64,000 bases of DNA from Leadbetterella lacustris (lineage in GTDB: Bacteria; Bacteroidota; Bacteroidia; Cytophagales; Spirosomataceae). How positions within the stretch are numbered: the first letter of the stretch is position 1; each line of letters begins with the position of its first letter. Positions 1 through 7,094 of this stretch are shown in pieces. The stretch covers positions 3,201 to 67,200 of the forward strand of contig OZ248437.1 of the NCBI GenBank assembly GCA_965234335.1, read 5' to 3'. A model generated the notes under the pieces. That model did no database searches. It saw only the letters and a list, made by a program, of their open reading frames with translations, and was not told the origin of the DNA. The position numbers and the translations under genes were made by a program.

Positions 1-779
1 ATTAAAATTGTGTCACCACTTTTGCAAACTTCGTTGTTGCTAATGTAATGTAAAACACAAGCGTTTTTGCCGGCTGCCATTATGGGCTGAAAAGCGTGAT
101 TTCTGGATCTTCGTTTATAAAATTCGTAACTTATTTCTGCTTCAAGTTCAAATTCATAAATCCCTGCTTTCATAAATTTGGCCGCTCTTTCGAAGCCAAG
201 TTTTGTAATTTCTATTGCTTTTTTTATCTGAATAATTTCTAAAGAATGCTTTGTAATTCTCAGATTGTCAATTATATCTGATGCGTTGATGAAATTTTTA
301 TTCTGGAATTTTCGCTTTAAAAGTGTAGTTAAATATTTCTCCCTCGACCTGAATGCAGTGCCTTTTCCTTGGCTTAAATCTATGTGTATATAAATACTTA
401 GGGAACTATTTAAGTAAGTTTCTATTGTCTTCCAGAAAATAGCACTCCATTCCACATTTTCTACTCCTGAAATCTCTCTCGCTTGTTCTTTAGAAAGCAT
501 TTCGCCTTCCCAAACTCGTATTTTTTCGTTGGTTTCTCTTACAAAAAGTATTTCTTGGTGAGGTGTTTTTCTTTTGTCGATAATCAAATAGCCATCTTCT
601 TGGTCGATGCCAGTCAAGTAAAAGAATGTACTATTTTGAACAAATCCAAAAGTGCCGTCGGCATTAGAAGGTAATGGGTCGTTGGTAGAAAATACGGCTA
701 CAGAATTGGGTAAGATTTTTTCCGCAAACTTCTTTCGGTTTTCTGTATAAAAGCTATTTGCAATTTTTTCGTACCTCAT
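1..779 (-). CDS. pepP: Xaa-Pro aminopeptidase (M24B), N-terminal part, runs off the left edge
   Basis: The minus strand is open from the ATG at 779-777 to the window edge, giving about 259 residues beginning MRYEKIANSFYTENRKKFAE. The order of segments (QNSTFFYLTGIDQEDGYLII, then a KTPHQEILFVRETNEKIRVWEG stretch, then ITKHSLEIIQIKKAIEITK and the beginning of a HYISNNEVCKSGDTIL segment) is the creatinase N-domain followed by the start of the M24 pita-bread domain of aminopeptidase P. Members of this family remove an N-terminal residue preceding proline, using two metal ions. The metal ligands lie beyond the edge, so activity cannot be judged. It is divergent from the subtilase gene, with 43 bp between them. 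The family call is firm; the substrate is not. Confidence 0.85.
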   Translation of the reverse strand, partial: MRYEKIANSFYTENRKKFAEKILPNSVAVFSTNDPLPSNADGTFGFVQNSTFFYLTGIDQEDGYLIIDKRKTPHQEILFVRETNEKIRVWEGEMLSKEQAREISGVENVEWSAIFWKTIETYLNSSLSIYIHIDLSQGKGTAFRSREKYLTTLLKRKFQNKNFINASDIIDNLRITKHSLEIIQIKKAIEITKLGFERAAKFMKAGIYEFELEAEISYEFYKRRSRNHAFQPIMAAGKNACVLHYISNNEVCKSGDTIL

Positions 780-790
780 TTATTTCAGAT

Positions 791-798
791 TATATTTG
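791..798 (+). promoter_or_regulatory. Bacteroidota -7 promoter box
   Basis: TATATTTG is an exact match to the Bacteroidota -7 consensus TAnnTTTG and lies 25 bp before the TTG start at 823. A convincing -33 TTTG at the usual spacing was not seen. The position implies a leader of about 15-20 nt. Confidence 0.55.
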
Positions 799-822
799 CA
801 ATAATATAAAAAATAGGCTCAA

Positions 823-2358
823 TTGAATAGTTTGAAGGGTAGAATTTTGTTTTTTTTAGTTTTCACATTTTTTATTTCCCATGGACAAGATAAGTATTGG
901 GTATTTTTCAAGGAACGAGATTTGTCTCAGAATCGGCCGGTTTCTGAAAAAACATATAGAAATCGGCAAAATCTTGGCATTGAAACCTACCAAGAGACTG
1001 ATTTCGGACCCTTTCAAAACCAAGTCAAAGTACTTTCTGATGCTGGTTTAAGGGTGCAAAATAAGAGTAGGTGGTTTAATGCCGTTTCTGTTTGTTTGTC
1101 TGATGATGAGAGGACTAAGGTCGGGACTTATCCATTCGTTAAAGAAATTCGAAGAATTACGACTTATCAAAATTTAGCTTTAAATAAAACTCCTACTTTT
1201 GACGGAATTTATCTTTCCTACCCTTTGCATCAGATCAATGTCGGAGCTTTTATAGAAAAAGGATGGATGGGGGAAGGAGTAGATATCGGAGTAATAGATG
1301 GAGGTTTTTTTGATGCACCTAATGATCCGAATCTTCGTCATTTGTTTGAAAATATGCAGGTTAAAAATGCGAAGGATTTTTTTAGTCCACCAAAAGTAGA
1401 TTTTTATGGGGAGAAAAAATCTGAAGGTGAAATTCACGGAAGTTTGGTAACTACAGCCATTGCGGGTTTTAATTCAGAGAAAAAGCAACTTTTTGGCTTG
1501 GCTTTAAAATCGAATTTTTATTTTGCAAGAACGGAATCATCTCAAAGAGAGGCCAGAATTGAAGAGGATAATTGGATTGCGGCTGTGGAGTGGCTCGATA
1601 GCTTGGGTGTTAGACTTGCAAATTCTTCTTTGGGTTATGCACAGGGTTTTACAAATCCCGCTGAAAGTTACAAACCAGAGCAAATGGACGGGAAAACGAG
1701 CTTAATTGCTCAAGGTGCAAGAATGGCTGTGAACGAAAAGGGAATGATTATGGTGGTTTCGGCTGGCAACGAGGGCGAAAACAAAATTTGGGGTGGGATA
1801 GTGTCTACGCCAGGCGATGTGGAGGAGGTGATAAGTGTGGGAGCCAATGATGACAATGGTTTAAAAATGGCATATAGTAGTAAAGGTGTTGAAAATGTAG
1901 GTTTTATAAAGCCCGATTTGAGCGTTTATTCAGAGTTTGGAACCTCTTTAGCTGCACCCATTGTGACCGGAATTGTTGCCTTAATGCTAGAAAGGAATCC
2001 AAATCTTAAATCCTCAGAAGTCAAGGAAATCTTGAGGCTTTCAGGGAGTTTGTCTACCTCTCCAAATAACTTTGTTGGCTATGGCTACCCTGATGGTTTA
2101 AAAATTGTTAATCAATTTGAAAATAAGAGCTTCCTTGCTGAGAAAGTTGAAACCATAAAAGGCAGAAAAAGCATAAATATCAAGACCACCGAGAAAGGCG
2201 GAATCGCGATTTTTTACAAAAAAGATAAACAAAACGTAATTTCTCAAGAAGTTCGTCAAGCTCTATACGGAAGACTTGAGATTAAAAAAGTTGAAAATGT
2301 GAATCAGATGACGGTAGTTTTGAAAGATAAGTTAATCGAAATTATTTGGAAGAATTAA
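823..2358 (+). CDS. Secreted S8 (subtilisin-like) serine protease
   Basis: A 511-residue protein with an N-terminal signal peptide ending near SHGQ (residue 22), so it is exported. The catalytic triad is visible: Asp159 in GVIDGG, His205 in EIHGS, and Ser375 in GTSLAAP; the oxyanion Asn is in SAGNEG (about residue 316). Between signal and catalytic domain is a prodomain-like stretch of about 120 residues. The C-terminal 100 residues after the catalytic domain show no recognisable sorting domain. The start is a TTG, supported by the promoter box at 791-798 and the complete signal peptide; a second in-frame TTG nine bases on is possible. The last four bases overlap the stop of the convergent DUF1460 gene. 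It probably degrades extracellular or periplasmic protein; the substrate is unknown. Confidence 0.9.
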   Translation: MNSLKGRILFFLVFTFFISHGQDKYWVFFKERDLSQNRPVSEKTYRNRQNLGIETYQETDFGPFQNQVKVLSDAGLRVQNKSRWFNAVSVCLSDDERTKVGTYPFVKEIRRITTYQNLALNKTPTFDGIYLSYPLHQINVGAFIEKGWMGEGVDIGVIDGGFFDAPNDPNLRHLFENMQVKNAKDFFSPPKVDFYGEKKSEGEIHGSLVTTAIAGFNSEKKQLFGLALKSNFYFARTESSQREARIEEDNWIAAVEWLDSLGVRLANSSLGYAQGFTNPAESYKPEQMDGKTSLIAQGARMAVNEKGMIMVVSAGNEGENKIWGGIVSTPGDVEEVISVGANDDNGLKMAYSSKGVENVGFIKPDLSVYSEFGTSLAAPIVTGIVALMLERNPNLKSSEVKEILRLSGSLSTSPNNFVGYGYPDGLKIVNQFENKSFLAEKVETIKGRKSINIKTTEKGGIAIFYKKDKQNVISQEVRQALYGRLEIKKVENVNQMTVVLKDKLIEIIWKN

Positions 2359-3164
2359 TTCACTCTCAACAACATTACCCCTGCGTGTTTTTTAATTCTC
2401 ATTAGATATTGTTGCAGGGTTTCTTCAGAAATTATCACTTTCTTTTTTTCTATAGAAGCGTGCATCAAATAAAGTTTGCCATTTTTTCTAATTGCAAAAC
2501 CTTCGTGGTTCACATCTAAACCAGTTACTGTGCTAGTAAATGCTATGATATCTCCAGTTTTTATGGCTGGCTCGTAAGTGGAATAATCCTCTTTTTTGAT
2601 ATGATAAATGGCTTTTTTGGCTAAGTTTGTCTCCATTAAAACAATGTCTGACAAGACTTTATCGTCTTTTGCAAATGAAGAATAAAGGTTTCGGTGCTGA
2701 CTCATGAAGTTTATCGTCTTGTCCATTTTCACACCTAAAATCGGACTTAAATCTTTCAAATAATTGTTCTTTTCAGCTGTTTTAGCCCAATCTGTGAAAT
2801 AGTGTATCCGTGAACCGTAACCATCTATTTTGCTATTTCTGTATCTCAAGTTTTGCAAAATTCTCATGTAGTTGTCAAAAGTGGGTTGTTCAGAATGCTT
2901 CGCCAGGCTGATGGCCAATACGTTTTCCACAAAAGTGTAACAATCAAATGCATCGAGTTTGCAAATTAGTTTTTCTTCGGGGCCTTCTAGCGTGCCACCT
3001 TCATAAGGTAAACCAAGAAAAGTCTGACCAATCTGAAGAATCGTTTCATCAATATTTGCTTTTGGAGGTAATTTTAGTTTTGCCTCCACCAGTTTTTGAT
3101 TAAACTGAGCTATTGAACTTAGTGCTAAGAAAAAGAAGAATATGCTAAACAAAAACGGTTTCAT
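2355..3164 (-). CDS. DUF1460 family secreted amidase-like protein
   Basis: 269 residues with a hydrophobic signal peptide ending near IAQF. Segments typical of DUF1460 are present: FLGLPYEGGTLEG, the CysAsp-containing FDCYTFVENVLAISLA (a nucleophile-like Cys), GYGSRIHYFTDW, and MSQHRNLYSSF; a His-containing NHEGFAIRKNGK follows in the C-terminal half. DUF1460 proteins have a papain/NlpC-P60-like fold and solved members are described as N-acetylmuramoyl-L-alanine amidase-like, so a cell-wall peptide hydrolase in the periplasm is the likely role. It begins 1 bp downstream of the Lrp regulator stop on the same strand, so the two are probably co-transcribed. Family assignment is good; enzymatic activity is inferred. 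Confidence 0.85.
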   Translation of the reverse strand: MKPFLFSIFFFFLALSSIAQFNQKLVEAKLKLPPKANIDETILQIGQTFLGLPYEGGTLEGPEEKLICKLDAFDCYTFVENVLAISLAKHSEQPTFDNYMRILQNLRYRNSKIDGYGSRIHYFTDWAKTAEKNNYLKDLSPILGVKMDKTINFMSQHRNLYSSFAKDDKVLSDIVLMETNLAKKAIYHIKKEDYSTYEPAIKTGDIIAFTSTVTGLDVNHEGFAIRKNGKLYLMHASIEKKKVIISEETLQQYLMRIKKHAGVMLLRVN

Positions 3165-3165
3165 T

Positions 3166-3627
3166 TTATATAATCGGTGCTGTTCTGGAGAGACTTTCTT
3201 CTAACGAAATAAAAGTCTCGGTTCGTTGAATTCCTTGTATTTTTTGTATTTTGTCGTGTAAAACACTCCTTAAATGTGCAGTGTCCCGGCACATTAACTT
3301 CACAAAGATACTATAATTTCCGGTGGTGTAATTGATGCTTACGATTTCAGGTATTGTTTTTAGGTGCAATGCTACATCGTCATACTGTTCACTTTTTTCA
3401 AGGTAAATTCCAAGGAAAGCGGCTATGTCCCAGCCTAATTTTTTGGTGTCCACACTGATGCTGCTACCGGTTATTATTCCTGAAGTTTCCATTTTTTTCA
3501 CACGGGTATGTACCGCTCCAGGCGATAAAAACACTTGTTCTCCTATTTCGCCGTATGAAACTTTAGCGTCTTCTATTAATATTCTCAGAATCTTAAGGTC
3601 TATTTCGTCAATGTTATCTTTTATCAT
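3166..3627 (-). CDS. Lrp/AsnC family transcriptional regulator
   Basis: 153 residues with the standard Lrp layout: an N-terminal winged helix-turn-helix (IDEIDLKILRILIEDAKVSY, then GEIGEQVFLSPGAVHTRVKKME) and a C-terminal RAM/AsnC ligand domain (about residues 70-150, including GNYSIFVKLMCRD). Such proteins form dimers and octamers that bind amino acids and control metabolism genes and their own promoter. The promoter box at 3692-3699 and the palindrome at 3669-3683 lie just upstream and fit autoregulation. A tRNA-like RNA is transcribed divergently from the same intergenic region. A second Lrp-family gene is at 49775-50245. Ligand and targets cannot be read from the sequence. Confidence 0.9.
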   Translation of the reverse strand: MIKDNIDEIDLKILRILIEDAKVSYGEIGEQVFLSPGAVHTRVKKMETSGIITGSSISVDTKKLGWDIAAFLGIYLEKSEQYDDVALHLKTIPEIVSINYTTGNYSIFVKLMCRDTAHLRSVLHDKIQKIQGIQRTETFISLEESLSRTAPII

Positions 3628-3668
3628 CTAAAAAATGTTTAGTTAAAATGAGCGTTGTCTAGTTGTTT

Positions 3669-3683
3669 CTAAATAATATTTAG
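3669..3683. promoter_or_regulatory. 15-bp palindrome, candidate Lrp operator
   Basis: CTAAATAATATTTAG is a perfect palindrome around a central A. It sits within the predicted early transcribed region of the lrp-type gene and upstream of the tRNA-like RNA promoter. It has the length and symmetry of Lrp sites and matches the E. coli Lrp consensus (YAGHAWATTWTDCTR) at 10 of 15 positions by eye. Confidence 0.4.
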
Positions 3684-3691
3684 AACAAATT

Positions 3692-3699
3692 CAAAAATA
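3692..3699 (-). promoter_or_regulatory. -7 promoter box of the Lrp-type gene
   Basis: On the minus strand this reads TATTTTTG, matching TAnnTTTG, 65 bp upstream of the ATG at 3627. Expected transcription start is near 3685, which places the palindrome at 3669-3683 at the start site. Confidence 0.5.
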
Positions 3700-3744
3700 G
3701 TAAATGAAATATCAAAATTTAAACAAAATGATAAATATTTTTTA

Positions 3745-3771
3745 TTGAATCAAATATTGGAATTACCTTTG
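3745..3771 (+). promoter_or_regulatory. Promoter of the tRNA-like RNA
   Basis: TACCTTTG at 3764-3771 is an exact TAnnTTTG -7 box, and a TTG at 3745-3747 stands 16 bp upstream as a possible -33 element. The predicted start is about 3778, some 40 nt before the folded RNA. No protein gene with a plausible start lies between this promoter and the terminator at 3991-4044. Confidence 0.6.
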
Positions 3772-3817
3772 CAATGTTTTCAGAGAGAGACGAAAACAAT
3801 TTAGTTCTTAATTATAC

Positions 3818-3987
3818 TGTAGGATGACGAAATTGGCAGCCGTGCCCTCCTGTCTCGGGGGTGATGGTAACAGGACAAACGAAGAGTAAAGCCGAACGGG
3901 TTTTTCAGTTCCGACTGGGGTTGACCACCAAATTTTGCTCTTTGGCTAACTGCATCGTGGGTGGTTCGACTCCCCCTCCTACAGCCA
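3818..3987 (+). ncRNA. tRNA-like RNA with an oversized variable region
   Basis: Both ends fold as a tRNA. The acceptor stem TGTAGGA (3818-3824) pairs perfectly with TCCTACA (3977-3983), followed by discriminator G and encoded CCA (3985-3987). A leucine-type D-arm has stem ACG/CGT (3827-3829, 3841-3843) and loop AAATTGGCAGC. A 5-bp anticodon-like stem CCCTC/GGGGG (3845-3849, 3857-3861) closes the 7-nt loop CTGTCTC, nominal anticodon GUC. The T-arm has loop TTCGACT (3965-3971) with one mismatch in the stem. Between the anticodon-like arm and the T-arm are 98 nt (3862-3959), where class II tRNAs have 10-20; this contains the hairpin CAGT-TCCG-ACTG (3906-3917). An alternative helix TCCTGT/ACAGGA (3848-3853, 3870-3875) would swallow the anticodon loop. 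It could be a decayed or interrupted tRNA, or a regulatory RNA with a tRNA-like end. It has its own promoter and terminator. Confidence 0.6.
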
Positions 3988-3990
3988 TTC

Positions 3991-4044
3991 AAAGGGCGTG
4001 AAAAAGAAAAATGTTTGAATTATTTTTTTCATGCCTTTTTTTTT
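3991..4044 (+). terminator. Rho-independent terminator after the tRNA-like RNA
   Basis: The arm AAAGGGCGTGAAAAA (3991-4005) pairs with TTTTTCATGCC plus T residues (4025-4039) with one G-U pair, and a run of T continues to 4044. It begins 4 nt after the CCA, as expected for a single-RNA transcription unit. Confidence 0.7.
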
Positions 4045-4118
4045 GAATATTTGTTTAAGAAAAATATTTTAACAAAAATATTATTTGGTTTTTAGTTTGT
4101 TGATGAAGTGTAATTGCG

Positions 4119-4157
4119 ACACACAGTCTCACCTTGTAGATTGTGTGTTTTGTTTTT
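4119..4157 (+). promoter_or_regulatory. Stem-loop with T-rich tail upstream of the DUF819 gene
   Basis: ACACACA (4119-4125) pairs with TGTGTGT (4142-4148), with a further TCT/AGA pairing inside, and a T-rich tail follows. It lies before the -7 box at 4176, so it is not in the leader of the following gene. It could be a second terminator, a protein-binding inverted repeat, or a remnant. Confidence 0.4.
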
Positions 4158-4175
4158 AGGGTGCTTTAGAATGTG

Positions 4176-4183
4176 TATATTTG
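4176..4183 (+). promoter_or_regulatory. -7 promoter box that decides the DUF819 gene start
   Basis: TATATTTG matches TAnnTTTG exactly, with TTTG at 4149-4152 as a possible -33 element. Transcription should start near 4190, so an in-frame GTG at 4173 lies upstream of the transcript and the ATG at 4200 is the start. Confidence 0.6.
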
Positions 4184-4199
4184 CCGAAAAAAACATTCT

Positions 4200-5447
4200 A
4201 TGAAGCCCGAGCCTCTTTTTACCAACGATGCCGTTGTTGCCGCCATTCTTTTTGCTCTTTTGCTGCTTATTTTTCAGCTAGCCAAGTCGCCTAACAAGCT
4301 CTTACAAGGTTTTTTCAAGATTTTTCCGCCTATATTATTGTGCTATTTCTTGCCGGGTGTGCTGAATACTTTTGGTATTATATCGGGAGAAAGTTCGGGG
4401 GTTTATCCTTTTGTCTCCAAATATTTATTACCGGCTTGTTTGTTATTGTTTACGCTAAGTTTAGACCTAGAAATGTTGAAGAAACTTGGCTTAAAGGCTC
4501 TTTTGGTGTTTTTAGCTGGTACTTTGGGGGTTATCATAGGCGGGCCTTTGGCCGTTAAGATTGTAAGTAGTTTTAAGCCAGAAGTTTTTTATATGGGTAC
4601 TGAAAACGAGGTTTGGCGTGGCTTGGGTACTATAGCAGGAAGTTGGATTGGAGGAGGAGCAAACCAAACTGCTTTGAAGGAGATTCTGCAGCCGAGTGCT
4701 TATGTTTTTTCTCAATGTGTGGCTGTGGATGTCCTAGTGGCCGAAACTTGGCTGGCTGTGTTGCTTGTTGGAGTGGTTAATAATGCCAAAATAAATATAT
4801 GGTTAGGAGCCGACAACGCTGTGGTGGAAGAGATGAAGGAGAAAATCGCTGATTTGAAAACCAAAAAAGAGAAGATTCCGACTTTTGATGATTATCTCAA
4901 GCTCACTGCAGTGGCTTTTATTTTTACTGGAGTTTCTTATTTTTTGGCCGGAATAATCTCGCCTTTTGTGAAAGAAAATTATCCGCATTTAGAGAAGTTT
5001 AGTTTGACTTCTAATTTCTTCTGGGTAGTGTTTTTTATTACTATTTTCGGAATCATTGCTTCAAGAACAAAACTCAGAGAGCTAGAATACGTCGGAGCTT
5101 CCAAGATAGGTACACTTTTTCTGTACATTTTAGTTGCCTCCATCGGTATGCAAATGGATCTCTCTGCGGTTGCCGATAATAAATGGCTTTTCCTGGTCGG
5201 CATTATTTGGATTCTTTTTCATGTCTTTTTTGTGGTGGTTGCCAGTAAATTGCTAAAGGCTCCTTTCTTTATGCTTGCAGTAGGCTCACAAGCCAATATT
5301 GGCGGAGCGGCTTCTGCTTCGGTTGTAGCTGGTGCTTTTCATCCTTCTTTGGTTCCCATTGGTGTTATTTTTGCGGTTTTGGGTTACGCAATAGGTACTT
5401 ATGGGGGGTATCTCACGGCACTTTTAATGCATTGGGTTTTGGAATAA
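4200..5447 (+). CDS. DUF819 (YjcL-like) integral membrane protein
   Basis: About 415 residues beginning MKPEPLFTNDAVVAAILFAL. Roughly ten to twelve hydrophobic segments alternate with short loops, and a charged cytoplasmic loop (MKEKIADLKTKKEKIPTFDD) splits the protein into two halves. Glycine-rich stretches GSWIGGGANQTALKEIL and AVGSQANIGGAASASVVAG are characteristic of DUF819 and resemble re-entrant loops of transporters, so a carrier function in the inner membrane is likely but the substrate is unknown. The reading frame extends upstream to a GTG at 4173, but the promoter box at 4176-4183 makes the ATG at 4200 the start, with a very short leader. Confidence 0.85.
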   Translation: MKPEPLFTNDAVVAAILFALLLLIFQLAKSPNKLLQGFFKIFPPILLCYFLPGVLNTFGIISGESSGVYPFVSKYLLPACLLLFTLSLDLEMLKKLGLKALLVFLAGTLGVIIGGPLAVKIVSSFKPEVFYMGTENEVWRGLGTIAGSWIGGGANQTALKEILQPSAYVFSQCVAVDVLVAETWLAVLLVGVVNNAKINIWLGADNAVVEEMKEKIADLKTKKEKIPTFDDYLKLTAVAFIFTGVSYFLAGIISPFVKENYPHLEKFSLTSNFFWVVFFITIFGIIASRTKLRELEYVGASKIGTLFLYILVASIGMQMDLSAVADNKWLFLVGIIWILFHVFFVVVASKLLKAPFFMLAVGSQANIGGAASASVVAGAFHPSLVPIGVIFAVLGYAIGTYGGYLTALLMHWVLE

Positions 5448-5506
5448 ACTTGGCTTGGTTTTTGTAATGATTCTCTTATCCGATATTTACGATTTTACGG
5501 TATCAA

Positions 5507-6994
5507 ATGACTAAGAAATTATTGAGAATCAAACTTTTATTGCTTTGCACCATTTGGTGTGCAGAAACTCTATACGCCCAAACACAAAGAAAAGCTAAGT
5601 ATTCGGTGGAGCTCGGTGGGTTTTATTCTATAAATAACACCATACCTTTTTGGTTGAGAAGTAATCAATTCGGGGCATTTCCTAATACTGACAATACGGT
5701 TTTGTTTAGGCAAAATATAGAATCTATAAAAGACACGACTAAATCTAATTTCAAGACCTCATATAGTTTTGATATGGCACTTTTTGTGGGATCGCAAGCG
5801 AAAATTGTAATTCCCGAGGCGTTTTACCGAATAGATTATAAGAGATTTGCCTTAGCTGTAGGGCGTAGAAAGCAGGTTCATGGTTTTGTAGATTCTACAC
5901 TCAGTAGTGGTTCTATAACTTGGTCAGGTAATTCACTTCCTCTACCTGAAATACAGCTTTCTGTGCCGGAGTATACTAAGGTTTTGTTTCCATTCTTGAG
6001 TTTTAAAGGTCATTTTTCGCATGGGTGGTTCGGAAATCAAAACAGTGTCAAAGGGTATTATTTGCATCAAAAAAGTCTATATGGTAGAATTGGCCGCCCC
6101 AACTCAAAAATTAAACTTTACGGTGGAATTCTCCACCACGCACAGTGGGGAGGTACCCCGAAGTACGGAATTCCAGAGTGGGACACTCGCTATATCAATG
6201 GTAAATTTCCAACAGGTTGGTACGTTTATAGAAACATTTTAATGCCATTCTCCAATCCCTCTAAAGACCCTTCGGTGAACCCCAATACCAGTCCTTATGA
6301 TTATGAAAATCGTTATGGGAATCATTTGGGACAAATAGATATGGGTGGAGAACTTAATCTAAAGAGCTTAAAAATGCTCTTCTATAAGCAAATAATATTT
6401 GAAACTGGCCAAACTTTTAGTAGCCTTACAAACATCGACGACGGATTGTATGGTATTTCTATATCTTCACTCAAACCCGAAAGCAAAATAAACAAGGTCG
6501 TGCTCGAGTTTTTACATACTACTAATCAAGGTATGTATCGTTCAGGCTTGTTAAGACTTATTGGCTTTGAAGGGAAACATTTTGGTAGAAATCAAAACTT
6601 CTATTTTAATCATGGTCAATACTTCGACGGTTGGTCTTACAACGGCCTCACTATTGGTTCTCCATTCTTGATACCCAATCCTGATATTCGTTATGAGAAC
6701 AAGGATAATGGGCTCATACAACTATATGCCAATAATAATAATATAAAAGCTGGTTATATTGGTATGAATAACAAGCTGAATACCATTCTTTTAGAGTCAA
6801 GGATGTCTTTTAGTAGAAATTATGGCACTAGTAATAATCCCCTCAAGGCAGACCAGTTTTCCATTGCCACTAAGGCGGCTATCCCAGCTCCAAAACTCAA
6901 AGGAATTGTTAACATAGGAGTGGGCATAGAGCAAGGTGATCTTATCTACGACAATTACGGAGCGTTTGTGTCCTTTAAAAAGATCTGGCAGTAG
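5507..6994 (+). CDS. Capsule assembly Wzi family outer-membrane protein
   Basis: 495 residues with a signal peptide ending near LYAQ (about residue 25). The body is rich in alternating aromatic and polar residues typical of a transmembrane beta barrel, and includes the Wzi-family segments ELGGFYSINNTIPFWLRSNQ, GRIGRPNSKIKLYGGILHHA, and GTPKYG. Wzi proteins are beta barrels that anchor capsular polysaccharide at the outer surface in Gram-negatives; in Bacteroidota the family is broad and the exact role is often unproven. It follows the DUF819 gene by 59 bp, but no other capsule genes are adjacent. Family call is good, function inferred. Confidence 0.8.
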   Translation: MTKKLLRIKLLLLCTIWCAETLYAQTQRKAKYSVELGGFYSINNTIPFWLRSNQFGAFPNTDNTVLFRQNIESIKDTTKSNFKTSYSFDMALFVGSQAKIVIPEAFYRIDYKRFALAVGRRKQVHGFVDSTLSSGSITWSGNSLPLPEIQLSVPEYTKVLFPFLSFKGHFSHGWFGNQNSVKGYYLHQKSLYGRIGRPNSKIKLYGGILHHAQWGGTPKYGIPEWDTRYINGKFPTGWYVYRNILMPFSNPSKDPSVNPNTSPYDYENRYGNHLGQIDMGGELNLKSLKMLFYKQIIFETGQTFSSLTNIDDGLYGISISSLKPESKINKVVLEFLHTTNQGMYRSGLLRLIGFEGKHFGRNQNFYFNHGQYFDGWSYNGLTIGSPFLIPNPDIRYENKDNGLIQLYANNNNIKAGYIGMNNKLNTILLESRMSFSRNYGTSNNPLKADQFSIATKAAIPAPKLKGIVNIGVGIEQGDLIYDNYGAFVSFKKIWQ

Positions 6995-7050
6995 TTGGTT
7001 TTTTCATAAAATATATTAATTCTTTCCACCGATTTTCTCCTTTTTTGTGC

Positions 7051-7058
7051 TATTTTTG
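7051..7058 (+). promoter_or_regulatory. -7 promoter box of lepA
   Basis: TATTTTTG matches TAnnTTTG and lies 37 bp before the GTG start at 7095. Confidence 0.5.
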
Positions 7059-7094
7059 CAACTCAATTTCATTGTTTGGACTAAATAATTTTTT

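Noticed and set aside
3818..3987. tmRNA or a tRNA with a group I intron
   Set aside because: tmRNA is about 350 nt, starts GGGGC and has a G-U pair in its acceptor stem; none of this fits. The extra 98 nt is too short for a group I intron, lies after the anticodon-like arm, and shows none of the conserved core motifs.
3801..3992. 63-residue open frame on the minus strand
   Set aside because: It is the antisense of the tRNA-like RNA and has no family resemblance; the folding of the plus strand explains the sequence better.
4173..4199. N-terminal extension of the DUF819 protein from a GTG
   Set aside because: It overlaps the -7 box and would lie upstream of the transcript.
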